From Achromobacter pulmonis (lineage in GTDB: Bacteria > Pseudomonadota > Gammaproteobacteria > Burkholderiales > Burkholderiaceae_B), in contig NZ_CADIJV010000008.1 in NCBI RefSeq assembly GCF_902859765.1, positions 62,001 through 126,000 on the forward strand: DNA of 64,000 bases, read 5' to 3'. Positions 50,058-59,381 of this stretch are shown one piece after another; position 1 is the stretch's first letter, and the number at the start of each line of letters is the position of its first letter. The position numbers were made by a program, and so were the translations under genes. A model generated the notes under the pieces. The model was not told where the DNA came from and did not search any database. It was given only the letters and a program-made list of their open reading frames with translations.

Positions 50058-52379
50058 CTATTGCGTAGCCGCATTATCCTTTTCTTGCGCGGTCGCGCCC
50101 ATAGTATCGGCCCCGGGCGCAAGCCGGGTCAACAAGATGGAAATCCGCGCGCCTCCTTCCTTGCGATTGGCAAGGTCGATCCGACCGCCGTGCTCTTCCA
50201 CTATCTTGCGCACGATTGCCAATCCTAACCCAGTCCCGTGGGACTTGGTGGTGACGTAGGGCTCGAAGGCGCGCTGCATGACCTGCGGCGGGAAGCCCGG
50301 GCCCGTATCGGCAACCGTGAAACGCAGGGCCTGCTGGTCGGCGCGGTCGGGCTGCTCGCTGCGCATCAGCTGGGTCGTGACGCTGACCCCGCCCTTGCCG
50401 CCCTGCTCGGCGATCGCATCGCGGGCATTGGACAACAGGTTGTGGATCACCTGCCGCAACTGGGTCGGGTCGCCTTCGATGGCCGGCAGCCCCGCGCCCA
50501 GATTGACGTCCAGGTTCAGCGCCTGGCCGGGCGCCGATCGCACCGAGGTGCCGCCATCCGGCTCCCACCCATACAGCGACAGCACGTCGGCCACCAGCGC
50601 GTTGAAGTCGATGCGCTGCATCACCGCGGGCGGCGTGCGGGCGTATTCGCGGAAATCGTCCACCATCTGCTTGAGCGAGGCCACCTGGTTGACGATGGTG
50701 TTGGTGGAACGCTCGACGATCTGCGCCTCGGCCGGCGGCAGCTTGCCTTCCAGCTTCATCGCCAGGCGCTCGGCGGACAGCTGGATCGGCGTCAGCGGGT
50801 TCTTGATTTCATGGGCCAGGCGGCGCGCCACCTCGCCCCAGGCTACCGTGCGGTTGGCCGAAATGACTTCGGTGATGTCGTCGAACACCACCAGGTAGCC
50901 GTTGCCGCGGCCGTCCACCCGCAGGTGGGTGCCGCGCGCCAGCAGCGTGAGCGCCTGCGGTCCGTTGGGCGTGTCGCCCTGCTTGGGCGCGATCTCGAAC
51001 TGCTGCTGCCAGTGCTGGCGCTCGGAGCCCACCGCCGCGTGGGTGGAAAACGCCTGCCGCACGATGTTGGCGAATTCGAGCATGCCGTCCACGGTCTCCA
51101 GCGGCCGCCCGATCACCGAGCGCAGGTCGGCCTGCAGGATGGTCTGCGCGCCCTGGTTGACGGTGGTGACGCGGAACGCCTCGTCAAACACCAGCACCCC
51201 GGAGGACAGGTTCGACAGCACGCTCTCCAGATAGACGTTGGAGCGTTCGAGTTGCTGGCGGTTGCTCTCGACCATGCGGCGGGCCTCGTCGAGCTGGCGC
51301 GTCATGGCATTGAAGGAGCGGGTCAGCTGGCCGACTTCGTCGCGCTCCGGCGGCTCGGGCAGCGGCCGGTAGTCGCCCACGCCCACGGCCTGGGTGCCGC
51401 CGGCCAGGCTGAGCAGCGGCCGCACCAGCCGCTTGGACAACGACAACGCCACGGCGATGGCGCCGAACGCGGCCAGCAGCAGCGCCAGCGTCAGCGTGAT
51501 GCCATAGAGCTTGCGCAGGCCCAGCCGCGACAGCGCCAGCTCCTGGTAGTCGCGAAAGCCCTGCTGCACCAGATTGGCGTTGTGCGCGATCTGCTCCGGC
51601 ACCGGCTGCAGCAGTTGCAGCCAGCGCGGCTCGGAAGCCGCGCCCAGCAGGTTGTCATAGCGGTCCGGGCCGGTCAGCGGAATCACCACGCGCAGATGCA
51701 GCCCGCCGTCCATCCCGGGCTTGACCGGATCGTCGGCCTCGGCCGCCGAGTAGCCGCGCGACAGCCGCAGCTGGTTCATTACGGTGGACGGCGGCATGGC
51801 CGGCAGCAACTGGCCGTACTGGCTGGTGGAAAACGCCACCATGCGGCCGCTGCCGGTGAAGACCATGGCTTCCTGCACGCCGTTGGCCTCGCGCAGGCGG
51901 GTCAGCGCCAGCGTTACGCCGGTATCGGAGTTGCGGTTCAGCTCCGCGGCCATCGAGCGCGCCCGCGCGTCCAGGTCGGCCAGTTGCGAATCGAGCGCGG
52001 CCCGGCCCAGGTTCAGGCCGGCCTCCAGCGCGCTGTCGACCCGCACGTTGAACCAGGATTCGATCGAGCGCGACATGAACTGCACCGAGACGATGTAGAT
52101 CAAGGCGCCAGGCACCACGCCGATCAGGGCGAACGCCAGCGAAAACCTGGCGGTGAGCCGGGCGCCGAATTGCCGGCGGCGGATCTGCCGCGCCAGCCGC
52201 ACCGTCAGCGCCACCACCCAGACGAACAGCGCCAGGGCGAAGATGCCGTTGAGAATCAGCAATATGTCGTAGTAGCGCGCAAAGCGCGAGGCATTGCCGG
52301 TGGACCACGCCAGCAAGCCCAGCAACGCCAGGCCGCTCACGGCGCCAACCATCAAGGCCAGCCGAAGCAACAGCCTCAT
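50058..52379 (-). CDS. ntrY: NtrY-like sensor histidine kinase
   Basis: A 773-residue membrane kinase. Several N-terminal membrane helices (LMVGAVSGLALLGLLAW, LLILNGIFALALFVWVVAL) plus a periplasmic part, a HAMP region (SKRLVRPLLSLAGGTQAVG), a PAS domain (LESVLSNLSSGVLVFDEAF), the H box LAHEIKNPLTPIQLSAERL, N box LLSNARDAI and G boxes ADTGPGFP and GTGLGLAIV. It should phosphorylate the NtrX-like regulator encoded 11 bp downstream. Its start overlaps the DUF4390 gene. Confidence 0.92.
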   Translation of the reverse strand: MRLLLRLALMVGAVSGLALLGLLAWSTGNASRFARYYDILLILNGIFALALFVWVVALTVRLARQIRRRQFGARLTARFSLAFALIGVVPGALIYIVSVQFMSRSIESWFNVRVDSALEAGLNLGRAALDSQLADLDARARSMAAELNRNSDTGVTLALTRLREANGVQEAMVFTGSGRMVAFSTSQYGQLLPAMPPSTVMNQLRLSRGYSAAEADDPVKPGMDGGLHLRVVIPLTGPDRYDNLLGAASEPRWLQLLQPVPEQIAHNANLVQQGFRDYQELALSRLGLRKLYGITLTLALLLAAFGAIAVALSLSKRLVRPLLSLAGGTQAVGVGDYRPLPEPPERDEVGQLTRSFNAMTRQLDEARRMVESNRQQLERSNVYLESVLSNLSSGVLVFDEAFRVTTVNQGAQTILQADLRSVIGRPLETVDGMLEFANIVRQAFSTHAAVGSERQHWQQQFEIAPKQGDTPNGPQALTLLARGTHLRVDGRGNGYLVVFDDITEVISANRTVAWGEVARRLAHEIKNPLTPIQLSAERLAMKLEGKLPPAEAQIVERSTNTIVNQVASLKQMVDDFREYARTPPAVMQRIDFNALVADVLSLYGWEPDGGTSVRSAPGQALNLDVNLGAGLPAIEGDPTQLRQVIHNLLSNARDAIAEQGGKGGVSVTTQLMRSEQPDRADQQALRFTVADTGPGFPPQVMQRAFEPYVTTKSHGTGLGLAIVRKIVEEHGGRIDLANRKEGGARISILLTRLAPGADTMGATAQEKDNAATQ

Positions 52380-52966
52380 GAGGGGTCTTTCTCCTTGTCA
52401 CCCAGCGTGAACGAGAAATCGGTCCAGGGAGTGCCCTGGATCCACGAGCTGCTGTTCAGGGCGTTGACCTGGAATGGGCGCGGCAGCAACGACGTATCCA
52501 GCCGCAGCCGGAACTGGCCGCCATACACCACGCCCTCGTCGAAATCATCGGCATCCGCCACCTGCCAGTTGCGGACATGGCGGATGACGCTCATGGCGTC
52601 GTCCAGTGACGCCACCGGGAACGTCAACTCGCCGACGCCGGCGCGCCACTGGCGGGTCAGCGCGTTGTAGATCACCCGCCAGGTGCGGGAAGTGTCCACC
52701 AGCGACTTGTCGAACCACCACCAGCGTTCGCGCGTGATGGTCAGGTCGGCGGTGAAATACAGCGGCACGCCGCGTTGGGCGGCATCGCGCAATTGCTGAT
52801 TCAGTTCGAATTCGATGTCGGCGTCGATTTCAAGCTTTTCGCCACGCACGACGGGTTCGACACGCACCACCTTCGGTTCGGCCCCGTGTGCCTGACCGGC
52901 CGGCGCCAAAGACAGCGCGGCGGATGCGAACAATAACCCCAGAAATAAGCGTGAAATGATGGACAT
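52376..52966 (-). CDS. DUF4390-type exported protein
   Basis: A 196-residue protein with a signal peptide (LFLGLLFASAALSLAPAGQA). Mature segments such as GEKLEIDADIEFELNQQLRDAAQRGVPLYFTADL and WWWFDKSL are typical of the conserved exported family found between rsmB and ntrY in beta-proteobacteria. The function is unknown; tight coupling to the kinase gene (4-bp overlap) suggests a role with NtrYX. Confidence 0.8.
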   Translation of the reverse strand: MSIISRLFLGLLFASAALSLAPAGQAHGAEPKVVRVEPVVRGEKLEIDADIEFELNQQLRDAAQRGVPLYFTADLTITRERWWWFDKSLVDTSRTWRVIYNALTRQWRAGVGELTFPVASLDDAMSVIRHVRNWQVADADDFDEGVVYGGQFRLRLDTSLLPRPFQVNALNSSSWIQGTPWTDFSFTLGDKEKDPS

Positions 52967-53005
52967 ACGACACCGAAACCCTGTCTTGCCCCTATTCTTG
53001 GCGAT

Positions 53006-54343
53006 TCAGGACTGCTTGGCAAACAAGGCGTAGAAAAAGCCGTCGTGCTGTGCCGCGGGTGTTGCATCGACCGCAACTGGCAGCAGTTGGCCCGGCGCTT
53101 CCAGCCGCGTGGCGTCGGGATGGCGCTGCAGGAACTCAAGCGCCTGGCGCGTGCCTTCGATCGGGAATACCGAGCAGGTGACATACAGCAGGCGGCCGCC
53201 CGGCGCCACGGTGCGCCAGAGCGCATCCAGGATGCGGGCCTGCACCGTCGCGGTGCGGCGCAGGTCGTTCTCGCGGCGCAGCCAGCGGATGTCGGGGTGG
53301 CGCCGCACGATGCCCGAGGCGGTGCACGGCACGTCCGCCAGCACCGCGTCGAACGGTTGGCCGTCCCACCAGGCGTCCAGGTCGGCGGCGTCGGCGGCGC
53401 GCAGGCGCACCCGCTCGCCGGCCAGGCCGAGCCGGTCCAGGTTCTGGCCGACGCGGGCCAGGCGGTCGGCGTCGGCATCCAGCGCCAGCAGGTCGATGTC
53501 GGCCAATTCCAGCAGGTGGGCGGTCTTGCCGCCGGGCGCGGCGCAGGCGTCCAGCACCCGCATGCCGTCCTGGGGCGCCAGCAGCTCGGCGGCCAACTGG
53601 GCGCCGGCGTCCTGCACCGACCACCAGCCCTCGGCAAAGCCCGGCAACTGGGTCACCGGACGCGGCGTGGCCAGCACCAGGCCGGCCGCGCCCACCGCTT
53701 CGGCCGCCAGGCCGGCGTCCTGGAACGCCGCCAGCACCTGCTCGCGGCTGGCGCGGCGGCGATTGACGCGCAGCGTCAGCGGCGCCGGCAAATTGGCCGC
53801 CCGCAGGACGTCCTGCCATTGCTGCGGATAGGCCACGCGCAAGAGCTTGACCCACCAGCCGGGGTGGTTCCATTCGGCCTCGGGGCTGTCGGCCACCGCG
53901 GCGTCAAGGGCCGTCCGCTCGCGCAGGAAGCGGCGCAGGCAGGCATTGAGCAGCCCCTTGAACGCCGCCAGGCTGCGGTGCTTGGCCGTCGCCGTGACGG
54001 CCTGGTCCACCACTGTGTGCGGGGCGTATACCGGCATGCCCGGCAACGCCGCGGCGGCCTCGCCCTCGGCCTTGAGCAGAGTCAGCGACACCAGCAGCAG
54101 CGATTCGAACAGCACATTCGGATAACGCTGCACCAGCTCGCGCCCGACGGCATCGGCCCAACCCAGGTAGCGCATGGCGTGAAACGATACGGCCTGCGTG
54201 GCGGGACGCAGCCCGCCGTCGACGTCGGCCAGCGCCTCGGTCAGCGAGCGGCCGTCCAGGACGTCCTGCACCACCTGCGCGCTGGAAAGCAGGATGGCGG
54301 ACAGCGGCGGGGCCAGATGAGGGGGGTCGGAACGCGTGGACAT
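53006..54343 (-). CDS. rsmB: 16S rRNA (cytosine(967)-C5)-methyltransferase RsmB
   Basis: A 445-residue enzyme. An N-terminal NusB-like RNA-binding domain (about residues 15-160, LSAILLSSAQVVQDVLDG, AFKGLLNACLRRFLRER) is followed by the Rossmann methyltransferase: VLDACAAPGGKTAHLLEL (motif I), FDAVLADVPCTASGIVRRHPD (motif IV, with Pro-Cys) and LLYVTCSVFPIEG (motif VI with catalytic Cys). It opens the rsmB-DUF4390-ntrY-ntrX-trkA-trkH operon. Confidence 0.93.
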   Translation of the reverse strand: MSTRSDPPHLAPPLSAILLSSAQVVQDVLDGRSLTEALADVDGGLRPATQAVSFHAMRYLGWADAVGRELVQRYPNVLFESLLLVSLTLLKAEGEAAAALPGMPVYAPHTVVDQAVTATAKHRSLAAFKGLLNACLRRFLRERTALDAAVADSPEAEWNHPGWWVKLLRVAYPQQWQDVLRAANLPAPLTLRVNRRRASREQVLAAFQDAGLAAEAVGAAGLVLATPRPVTQLPGFAEGWWSVQDAGAQLAAELLAPQDGMRVLDACAAPGGKTAHLLELADIDLLALDADADRLARVGQNLDRLGLAGERVRLRAADAADLDAWWDGQPFDAVLADVPCTASGIVRRHPDIRWLRRENDLRRTATVQARILDALWRTVAPGGRLLYVTCSVFPIEGTRQALEFLQRHPDATRLEAPGQLLPVAVDATPAAQHDGFFYALFAKQS

Positions 54344-54472
54344 GGCAGCAAATAAGAGGATAAGACCGCTATGGTAGCCCGGCGCGGCCCGCCGGCCCTG
54401 GCGCCACCCGCGTCCGACGCTGGACGAACCGGACCGGGCGCGTCACACTGGCCGCTTGCCACGGAGCCCGCC

Positions 54473-55105
54473 ATGTCCACCACTACGCTGCTGTTGTTCA
54501 TCCTGGCCTCGGCCGTCGCCATCGTGACGCCCGGCCCCACCGTGCTGCTCGCCATGAGCAATGGCTCGCGCCATGGCGTGCGCGCCGCCTGCTGGGGCAT
54601 GGGCGGCGCGGTGCTGGCCGACTTCATCCTGGTGGGCGCGGTGGCCTCCGGCCTGGGCGTGGTGCTGGCCGCTTCCGAGGTGGCCTTCCATGTCATCAAG
54701 TGGGCGGGCGCCGCCTATCTGGCCTACCTGGGCTGGAAGATGCTGCGCTCGAACGCCGCGCTGGTGCTACCGGCCGCCGACCCCGGCGCCGCCCGGCCGA
54801 AGGGCCTCAAACTGTGCCTGCGCAGCTTCGTGGTGGCGCTGACCAACCCGAAATTGCTGCTGTTCATGTCCGCCTTCCTGCCCCAGTTCATCAACACCCA
54901 GGCGCCCCTGCTGCCGCAATACGCCACCGCGGCCGCCGTGCTGGCGCTGATGAACATCGCCACCATGCTGGCCTACGCCACCCTGGGGGCGCAACTGGTG
55001 CGAGCCTTTCGCGGCTCGGGCCTGCGCTGGCTGAACCGGGCCTGCGGTTCGGTCATGATCGGACTGGCCGGCACCCTGGCGCTGTACCGCCGCAGCGGCC
55101 CCTGA
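54473..55105 (+). CDS. LysE/RhtB-family amino-acid exporter
   Basis: A 210-residue inner-membrane protein with about six helices. Family words: AIVTPGPTVLLAMSNGSRHG near the N-terminus, AGAAYLAYLGWKMLRS and ALTNPKLLLFMSAFLPQFI. ATG at 54473 follows GGAG by 8 bases. It exports amino acids or related compounds; the substrate is unknown. It is the last core gene before the rimO-integrated island. Confidence 0.9.
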   Translation: MSTTTLLLFILASAVAIVTPGPTVLLAMSNGSRHGVRAACWGMGGAVLADFILVGAVASGLGVVLAASEVAFHVIKWAGAAYLAYLGWKMLRSNAALVLPAADPGAARPKGLKLCLRSFVVALTNPKLLLFMSAFLPQFINTQAPLLPQYATAAAVLALMNIATMLAYATLGAQLVRAFRGSGLRWLNRACGSVMIGLAGTLALYRRSGP

Positions 55106-55278
55106 GCGCACGGCCTGCGCGCCGGACGGCACGCCGGACGGCACGGGAAGTATTGGGGACACACAACGTCCGGCGGTTTGCCCCGGCGACCCGCTAAAAT
55201 AACGGCCCCCCGCCCTGCCGCGCTAAAATTGCGCAGTATTTGATCATTGGCGCCGGCTCGCGCCCACCGAGGTATTCC

Positions 55279-55318
55279 ATTTCTTCCCCCAAAGTCGGCT
55301 TTGTCAGCCTGGGCTGAC
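55279..55318 (+). pseudogene. 5' remnant of the original rimO
   Basis: Thirteen codons reading ISSPKVGFVSLG and then TGA, matching the start of RimO (…[11 protein letters not shown]…) codon for codon in this genome's usual GC-rich usage. GAGG lies 6 bases before an ATT at 55279, so the old gene may have started with ATT, or lost an ATG. The match to rimO stops at 55316, where island DNA begins and creates the stop. The stretch 55106-55278 is the old rimO promoter region, and 55319-55550 is non-coding island DNA in which I see no gene. Confidence 0.85.
55288..55316 (+). repeat. Left copy of imperfect direct repeat flanking the island (attL side)
   Basis: 29 bases matching 62086-62114 at 23 positions. 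Of the six differences, five are third codon positions and one gives Val/Ile. Both copies encode the same RimO N-terminal segment. The last five bases, GGCTG, are identical in both and mark the likely crossover. Confidence 0.85.
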
Positions 55319-55550
55319 CGTAGGCTAGCGAAAATATACTCATGGATATGGAGCGCAGTGGTCCGGGTTCGTCACGATCCTATGGGCAACGCGCCAGGAG
55401 CATCCTTCCGACGCTAGAAGCGGCACCCTTTGTTTAGTGTGGAAAACGGTACGCGCGTTTCGCAAATAGCCGGGAAGGATTCCCATCCCTATCATTCCTG
55501 TCGAGAGTTCGGACAAGAATGGCTTGTCTGCTCGAAACCAGGGAGAAATC

Positions 55551-55952
55551 GTGTCCTTTTTAGATCTAGTTGGCGATTTTGTAGAAACGACGTTCGAAGG
55601 TATCGGTACCGCGGTCGCTGGGGCGGCGGATGCTGTGATGCAAAATCCCGTTAAATCCATCGCTATCGGCGCTGTGACCGTGGCCAGCGGCGGGGCCGCC
55701 TTGGTCTTCGCCGGCCCTATCGCTGCGGCGGTGGGCACGACGGGCCTGTTGGGCGCGGCAAGCACGGGCACAAGCATCGCTACGCTGTCTGGCGCAGCGC
55801 TTACCAAAGCGTCGCTGGCGGCGTTGGGTGGCGGAGCCTTGGCTGCGGGAGGTGGCGGCGTGGCGGCAGGCTCCGCGGCGGTGGCTGTGGCTGGCGCCGC
55901 CCTTGGTGCGGGCGTTTCGGGTGGGGTCGCCGCGGTCACGCCTCAGGCTTGA
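55551..55952 (+). CDS. Glycine/alanine-rich hydrophobic protein, unknown
   Basis: A 133-residue protein. GTG at 55551 follows GGGAGA by 6 bases and is preferred to TTG at 55524. The N-terminal 30 residues are amphipathic (SFLDLVGDFVETTFEGIGTAVAGAA). The rest is almost only Gly, Ala, Val, Ser and Thr with many GxxxG/AxxxG steps and two or three possible membrane spans (GGAALVFAGPIAAAVGTTG; ALAAGGGGVAAG). It resembles glycine-zipper membrane proteins in composition. It may be a membrane-active effector or scaffold; no function is known. Its stop overlaps a possible TTG start of the next frame. Confidence 0.65.
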   Translation: MSFLDLVGDFVETTFEGIGTAVAGAADAVMQNPVKSIAIGAVTVASGGAALVFAGPIAAAVGTTGLLGAASTGTSIATLSGAALTKASLAALGGGALAAGGGGVAAGSAAVAVAGAALGAGVSGGVAAVTPQA

Positions 55953-56011
55953 ACACGGCTGGCGAAATCGAACCGGGCTGCCTTTCGGGCGCCCGCTTTT
56001 CTGGAATAAAT

Positions 56012-57244
56012 ATGGCCCGCGTTTCCTCAGCCCAGGTCGCTGGGCTAGACCTCATCGACAAGCTGTTCTTCAATCAGGCGCTGGTGTTCTGCTTGTTCAC
56101 GGAAGAACTCTGCTGGCTAATGGATCTTCGCGAAGACCTTGATCGCGAATTGACGAACCGACGCATACACGGCGTCCAGCGACAGGTGGTCAGGCACGGC
56201 GTCCTATGCATGATGGAAGCAGCACTGTCCGAGGACCTGCAGCTTGTTGAACAGGCGTTCCCACACCTTTCGGAAATTCCTCGTCCATTCACGGACGAAG
56301 TGCACGAAAGAGTGCGACAGTTCAATTTGGATTTTTTCGAAGGCGCAGTACTTGCCGCGCTGCACGTTCTTTACGATTGCGACAAGGAAGTGGTTATCGA
56401 AATCGCCAACACGCTCTTGAAAGGATACGAGAGCGCGCCAGTTATGGTGCGCTATCGCTTGGTGGAGCGCATGTTCTCCTTCGAATTTCTCATGTCGCCC
56501 ATAGACTGCTTTACCTGGCTGGCGAAGATGGGCGTGCTGCGTAGCGCCAAACATCCGGGGATTGCGCTAGAGGCCCGCTATCGCACCGAGTTTCTGCAGC
56601 GCCTTGCGCTCCTCTGCGTGTTGGACATGCAACGCGATAACATCTATCGCTTGATGCGACTAAGCCCATACGAAAGCTCGGGGCTAGTCGACAAAATAAA
56701 AGGTCTCACGCCTACCACAATCAAACTGCTACTTGAGCAAGAGTTCAAGGCCATGTCGGTCAATTGCCTGCCCGATCTCAAAGGAAGCTTTCCCTTCATA
56801 AGCCTGGATGATCTCGAAGACCCGAGGAAGGTCCAACGATTCTTCAGCAGCATGAACAAATATTCGACGAGGTTTCGGGTGTTTCGCGGTCCGTTGGCAA
56901 GTTGGGTGGGGCTGCTTTGCGGCGGGTGTGTGGAGGTTATGTACCGAGCACAGGAAACAAAGCCCTTGATCTATGCTGATGCGTTCAATGAAGGCAGCCT
57001 CACTCAAACGATTTCAGATGGGATGCGCGCTCGCGGATTTGAGATTTCGGCGCGGACCGTCTATGAACGTCATCGGGACTTCAAGGAGACAATTCTCTGG
57101 ATCGTGTCGACCTATTACGCATTGGCCGTACGCGTCAACGTTGCGACCCCCCCTTACCTCGCGGACATCACGTATGAGGGGTTAGCGTGCGGCTTCGATC
57201 ACGTTAAGCCGAGAGCGCGGCGCAGTGCAGAAGACCGTGCATGA
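56012..57244 (+). CDS. Unknown 410-residue island protein
   Basis: I do not recognise this protein. ATG at 56012 (MARVSSAQVAG) is chosen; the frame is open to TTG 55949. It is mainly helical, rich in Leu, Glu and Arg, with no signal peptide or clear membrane span (one short hydrophobic patch, WVGLLCGGCVEVMY). No Walker, HTH, nuclease or tyrosine-recombinase R-H-R-Y pattern is evident. Codon use is A/T-richer than in core genes. It directly follows the glycine-rich protein, so the two may act together. Confidence 0.7.
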   Translation: MARVSSAQVAGLDLIDKLFFNQALVFCLFTEELCWLMDLREDLDRELTNRRIHGVQRQVVRHGVLCMMEAALSEDLQLVEQAFPHLSEIPRPFTDEVHERVRQFNLDFFEGAVLAALHVLYDCDKEVVIEIANTLLKGYESAPVMVRYRLVERMFSFEFLMSPIDCFTWLAKMGVLRSAKHPGIALEARYRTEFLQRLALLCVLDMQRDNIYRLMRLSPYESSGLVDKIKGLTPTTIKLLLEQEFKAMSVNCLPDLKGSFPFISLDDLEDPRKVQRFFSSMNKYSTRFRVFRGPLASWVGLLCGGCVEVMYRAQETKPLIYADAFNEGSLTQTISDGMRARGFEISARTVYERHRDFKETILWIVSTYYALAVRVNVATPPYLADITYEGLACGFDHVKPRARRSAEDRA

Positions 57245-57431
57245 GCTATCGAGCGCAGATGGAGAAGAATGCAAGTGGTCCCACGTAAATCTGACCCAAA
57301 CTCGGAATCCGCTTTGGCAACCTGCATGATTTTTAACAAACCGTGTGCAGACGCCTCGCGCGAGACTGCCCGATAGTCGATAATGTGCGCTTCGGAAAAT
57401 CAGTTTAATTGCGGTATCCATTGGAGACAGC

Positions 57432-59381
57432 ATGGCCGGCTTCAACCGATCTAAGCTAGTCCGCATCATGGTGCGGAATATTGGTTGTATTGGCAACGAA
57501 GGGGTTGAGATCGAGCTCGACAACGTGGTCTGCTTGGTTGGAAAAAATAATGCGGGCAAATCCACCATCCTTCGTGCATATGAGTTAGCCAAGGGCTCCG
57601 CCAGCTTCGATATTGCCAAAGATCGCTGTCAGTACGCCCCGAAGGATCAACCGTCTGAAGTGCTCCTTGAGGTGCACATCCCTGACGGGATCGGCAACGT
57701 GGATGCCAAGTGGAAAATGTCGAAGGACGGTCACCTGATCGTCAAGAGCCGGTGGCAGTGGGCTGCCCCAAGTTTCCTGAAGGTGCGGACTACCTGGGAT
57801 CCAACGGGAGGGACTGATGGCGCGGGAGCGTGGGCAGACGACGGCAAAGCCGCGGGTGCCGATCCAGTTTTCAACTCTAGGTTACCCCGCCCGCTGCGCA
57901 TTGGATCACTTGATGACGCGGCAAAAACTGAGGACATGCTGCTCACTTTGGCGCTGGGGCCATTGCTAGCGGGATTAGAGAAAGAGCGCATTGATCCTCA
58001 GTCCGATCTCTGCAAAGCGATTGCAGGCATATCCGAACACTTGAACATTCTTAGCGGTGTTCACGAAGATCACTTCAATGTAATTGCCAGCCGTGTTGCA
58101 GCTGGCTTCAAGGGCGTTTTCCCCCGGCTGGACGTAAAGCTCACAGTAAGTGCCGCTCCGCTGGTCCCAAAGCTCGGCGAACTGATTAAAGGCGGCTCGA
58201 GCCTGACTGTCCGGGATGGAGCCGCCGAAACGGCGCTTGTTCAGCAGGGAACAGGCGCGCGGCGAGCGCTTTTTTGGTCCATGCTACAAGTTCACAACGA
58301 GCTATCACGCGATAGGGAAGTTCGACAGGAATATCGTAAACGACTGGAAAAGGACCTATCTGACGCCCAGAAGAAGGTCCCGAAAGCCAAGGAAGCAGAA
58401 AAGCAGGCTCTAGCAGACACTATTGCGTCGCTCAACGCTCAGCTTGAGGCGCATGACGAAGGGGCAGCCATTCCGGACAGTCCGGAAGACCCCGCTTTTC
58501 CTGGCTATCTGCTATTGATTGACGAACCGGAAAACGCGCTGCACCCAATGGCGGCGCGTGCGGCGCAGCGTCACTTGTACCAACTGGCAGAAAGTCCAGA
58601 TTGGCAAGTAATCATGACTACCCATTCGCCTCATTTCGTCAATCCCTTTGAGGATCACACAACCATCGTGCGACTTGAGCGGGCAGCAGACGGCGACGCA
58701 CCTCCCGTGGCCCCAAAGACTTATCGTTCTGATTGCATCCAGTTTGATGGCGACGACAAAGATCGCCTCCAAGCACTGCAGCACATTGATCCGAGCTTTT
58801 CCGAAGTGTTTTTTGGCTCGTACCCGATTCTGGTCGAAGGGGACACAGAGCATGCTGCGTTCATGTCGTCCATTCTTGAACGCCAGCATGACCTGATAGA
58901 CCGCGTTACGATCATCCGGGCGCGTGGCAAGGCGATTTTGGTACCTCTCATCAAAGTGCTGACGCACTTCAAAATTGATTTTGGGGTAGTCCACGACTCT
59001 GATTCCCCGTTTAAAAAGAACGGCCATAAGAATGGGATGTGGACTGAAAACGAGAAAATTCGCAATGCGATCGTCAACGCGCGGGGAGCAGGCCTGGCCG
59101 CTCGACATAGGATCAGCATTCCTGATTTCGAGCGCTTCTTAGGTGGGGAAGAGGAAGTCAAGGATAAGCCTCTGAACACGTACCTCGTCGTCTCAAAAGA
59201 CGACGCCATCGCTCAACAGGTGCAGAAGTTGATAGAAGAGCTTCAGTCTTCGACGCAGCATGAGCCATTCATTGAAAGCGAGCTCGGGACTGATGGCTAT
59301 TTGTCTTGGCTCGGTAGCATCGTTCAGCACTGGGCTGCGCAGAACGGACTATCGGACGATGTGAGGTTCAGGGGGGCTTGA
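57432..59381 (+). CDS. OLD-family ATP-dependent nuclease (AAA ATPase plus TOPRIM)
   Basis: A 649-residue protein. Walker A GKNNAGKST (37-45), a short helical insertion with coiled-coil character (about 300-345, RKRLEKDLSDAQKKVPKAKE), Walker B LLLIDEPE (D364, E365) and TTHSPH (H398). The C-terminal TOPRIM domain has ILVEGDTE (E469) and VVHDSDSP (D522, D524), the metal-binding residues of OLD nucleases. GGAGA precedes the ATG. OLD proteins act in phage interference (P2 Old; GajA of Gabija). No UvrD-like helicase follows, so it is not a Gabija pair. Confidence 0.92.
   Translation: MAGFNRSKLVRIMVRNIGCIGNEGVEIELDNVVCLVGKNNAGKSTILRAYELAKGSASFDIAKDRCQYAPKDQPSEVLLEVHIPDGIGNVDAKWKMSKDGHLIVKSRWQWAAPSFLKVRTTWDPTGGTDGAGAWADDGKAAGADPVFNSRLPRPLRIGSLDDAAKTEDMLLTLALGPLLAGLEKERIDPQSDLCKAIAGISEHLNILSGVHEDHFNVIASRVAAGFKGVFPRLDVKLTVSAAPLVPKLGELIKGGSSLTVRDGAAETALVQQGTGARRALFWSMLQVHNELSRDREVRQEYRKRLEKDLSDAQKKVPKAKEAEKQALADTIASLNAQLEAHDEGAAIPDSPEDPAFPGYLLLIDEPENALHPMAARAAQRHLYQLAESPDWQVIMTTHSPHFVNPFEDHTTIVRLERAADGDAPPVAPKTYRSDCIQFDGDDKDRLQALQHIDPSFSEVFFGSYPILVEGDTEHAAFMSSILERQHDLIDRVTIIRARGKAILVPLIKVLTHFKIDFGVVHDSDSPFKKNGHKNGMWTENEKIRNAIVNARGAGLAARHRISIPDFERFLGGEEEVKDKPLNTYLVVSKDDAIAQQVQKLIEELQSSTQHEPFIESELGTDGYLSWLGSIVQHWAAQNGLSDDVRFRGA

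Noticed and set aside
57432-59381. Gabija system
   Set aside because: The OLD protein is GajA-like in domains, but no GajB helicase gene follows; the next genes are a methyltransferase and an endonuclease.
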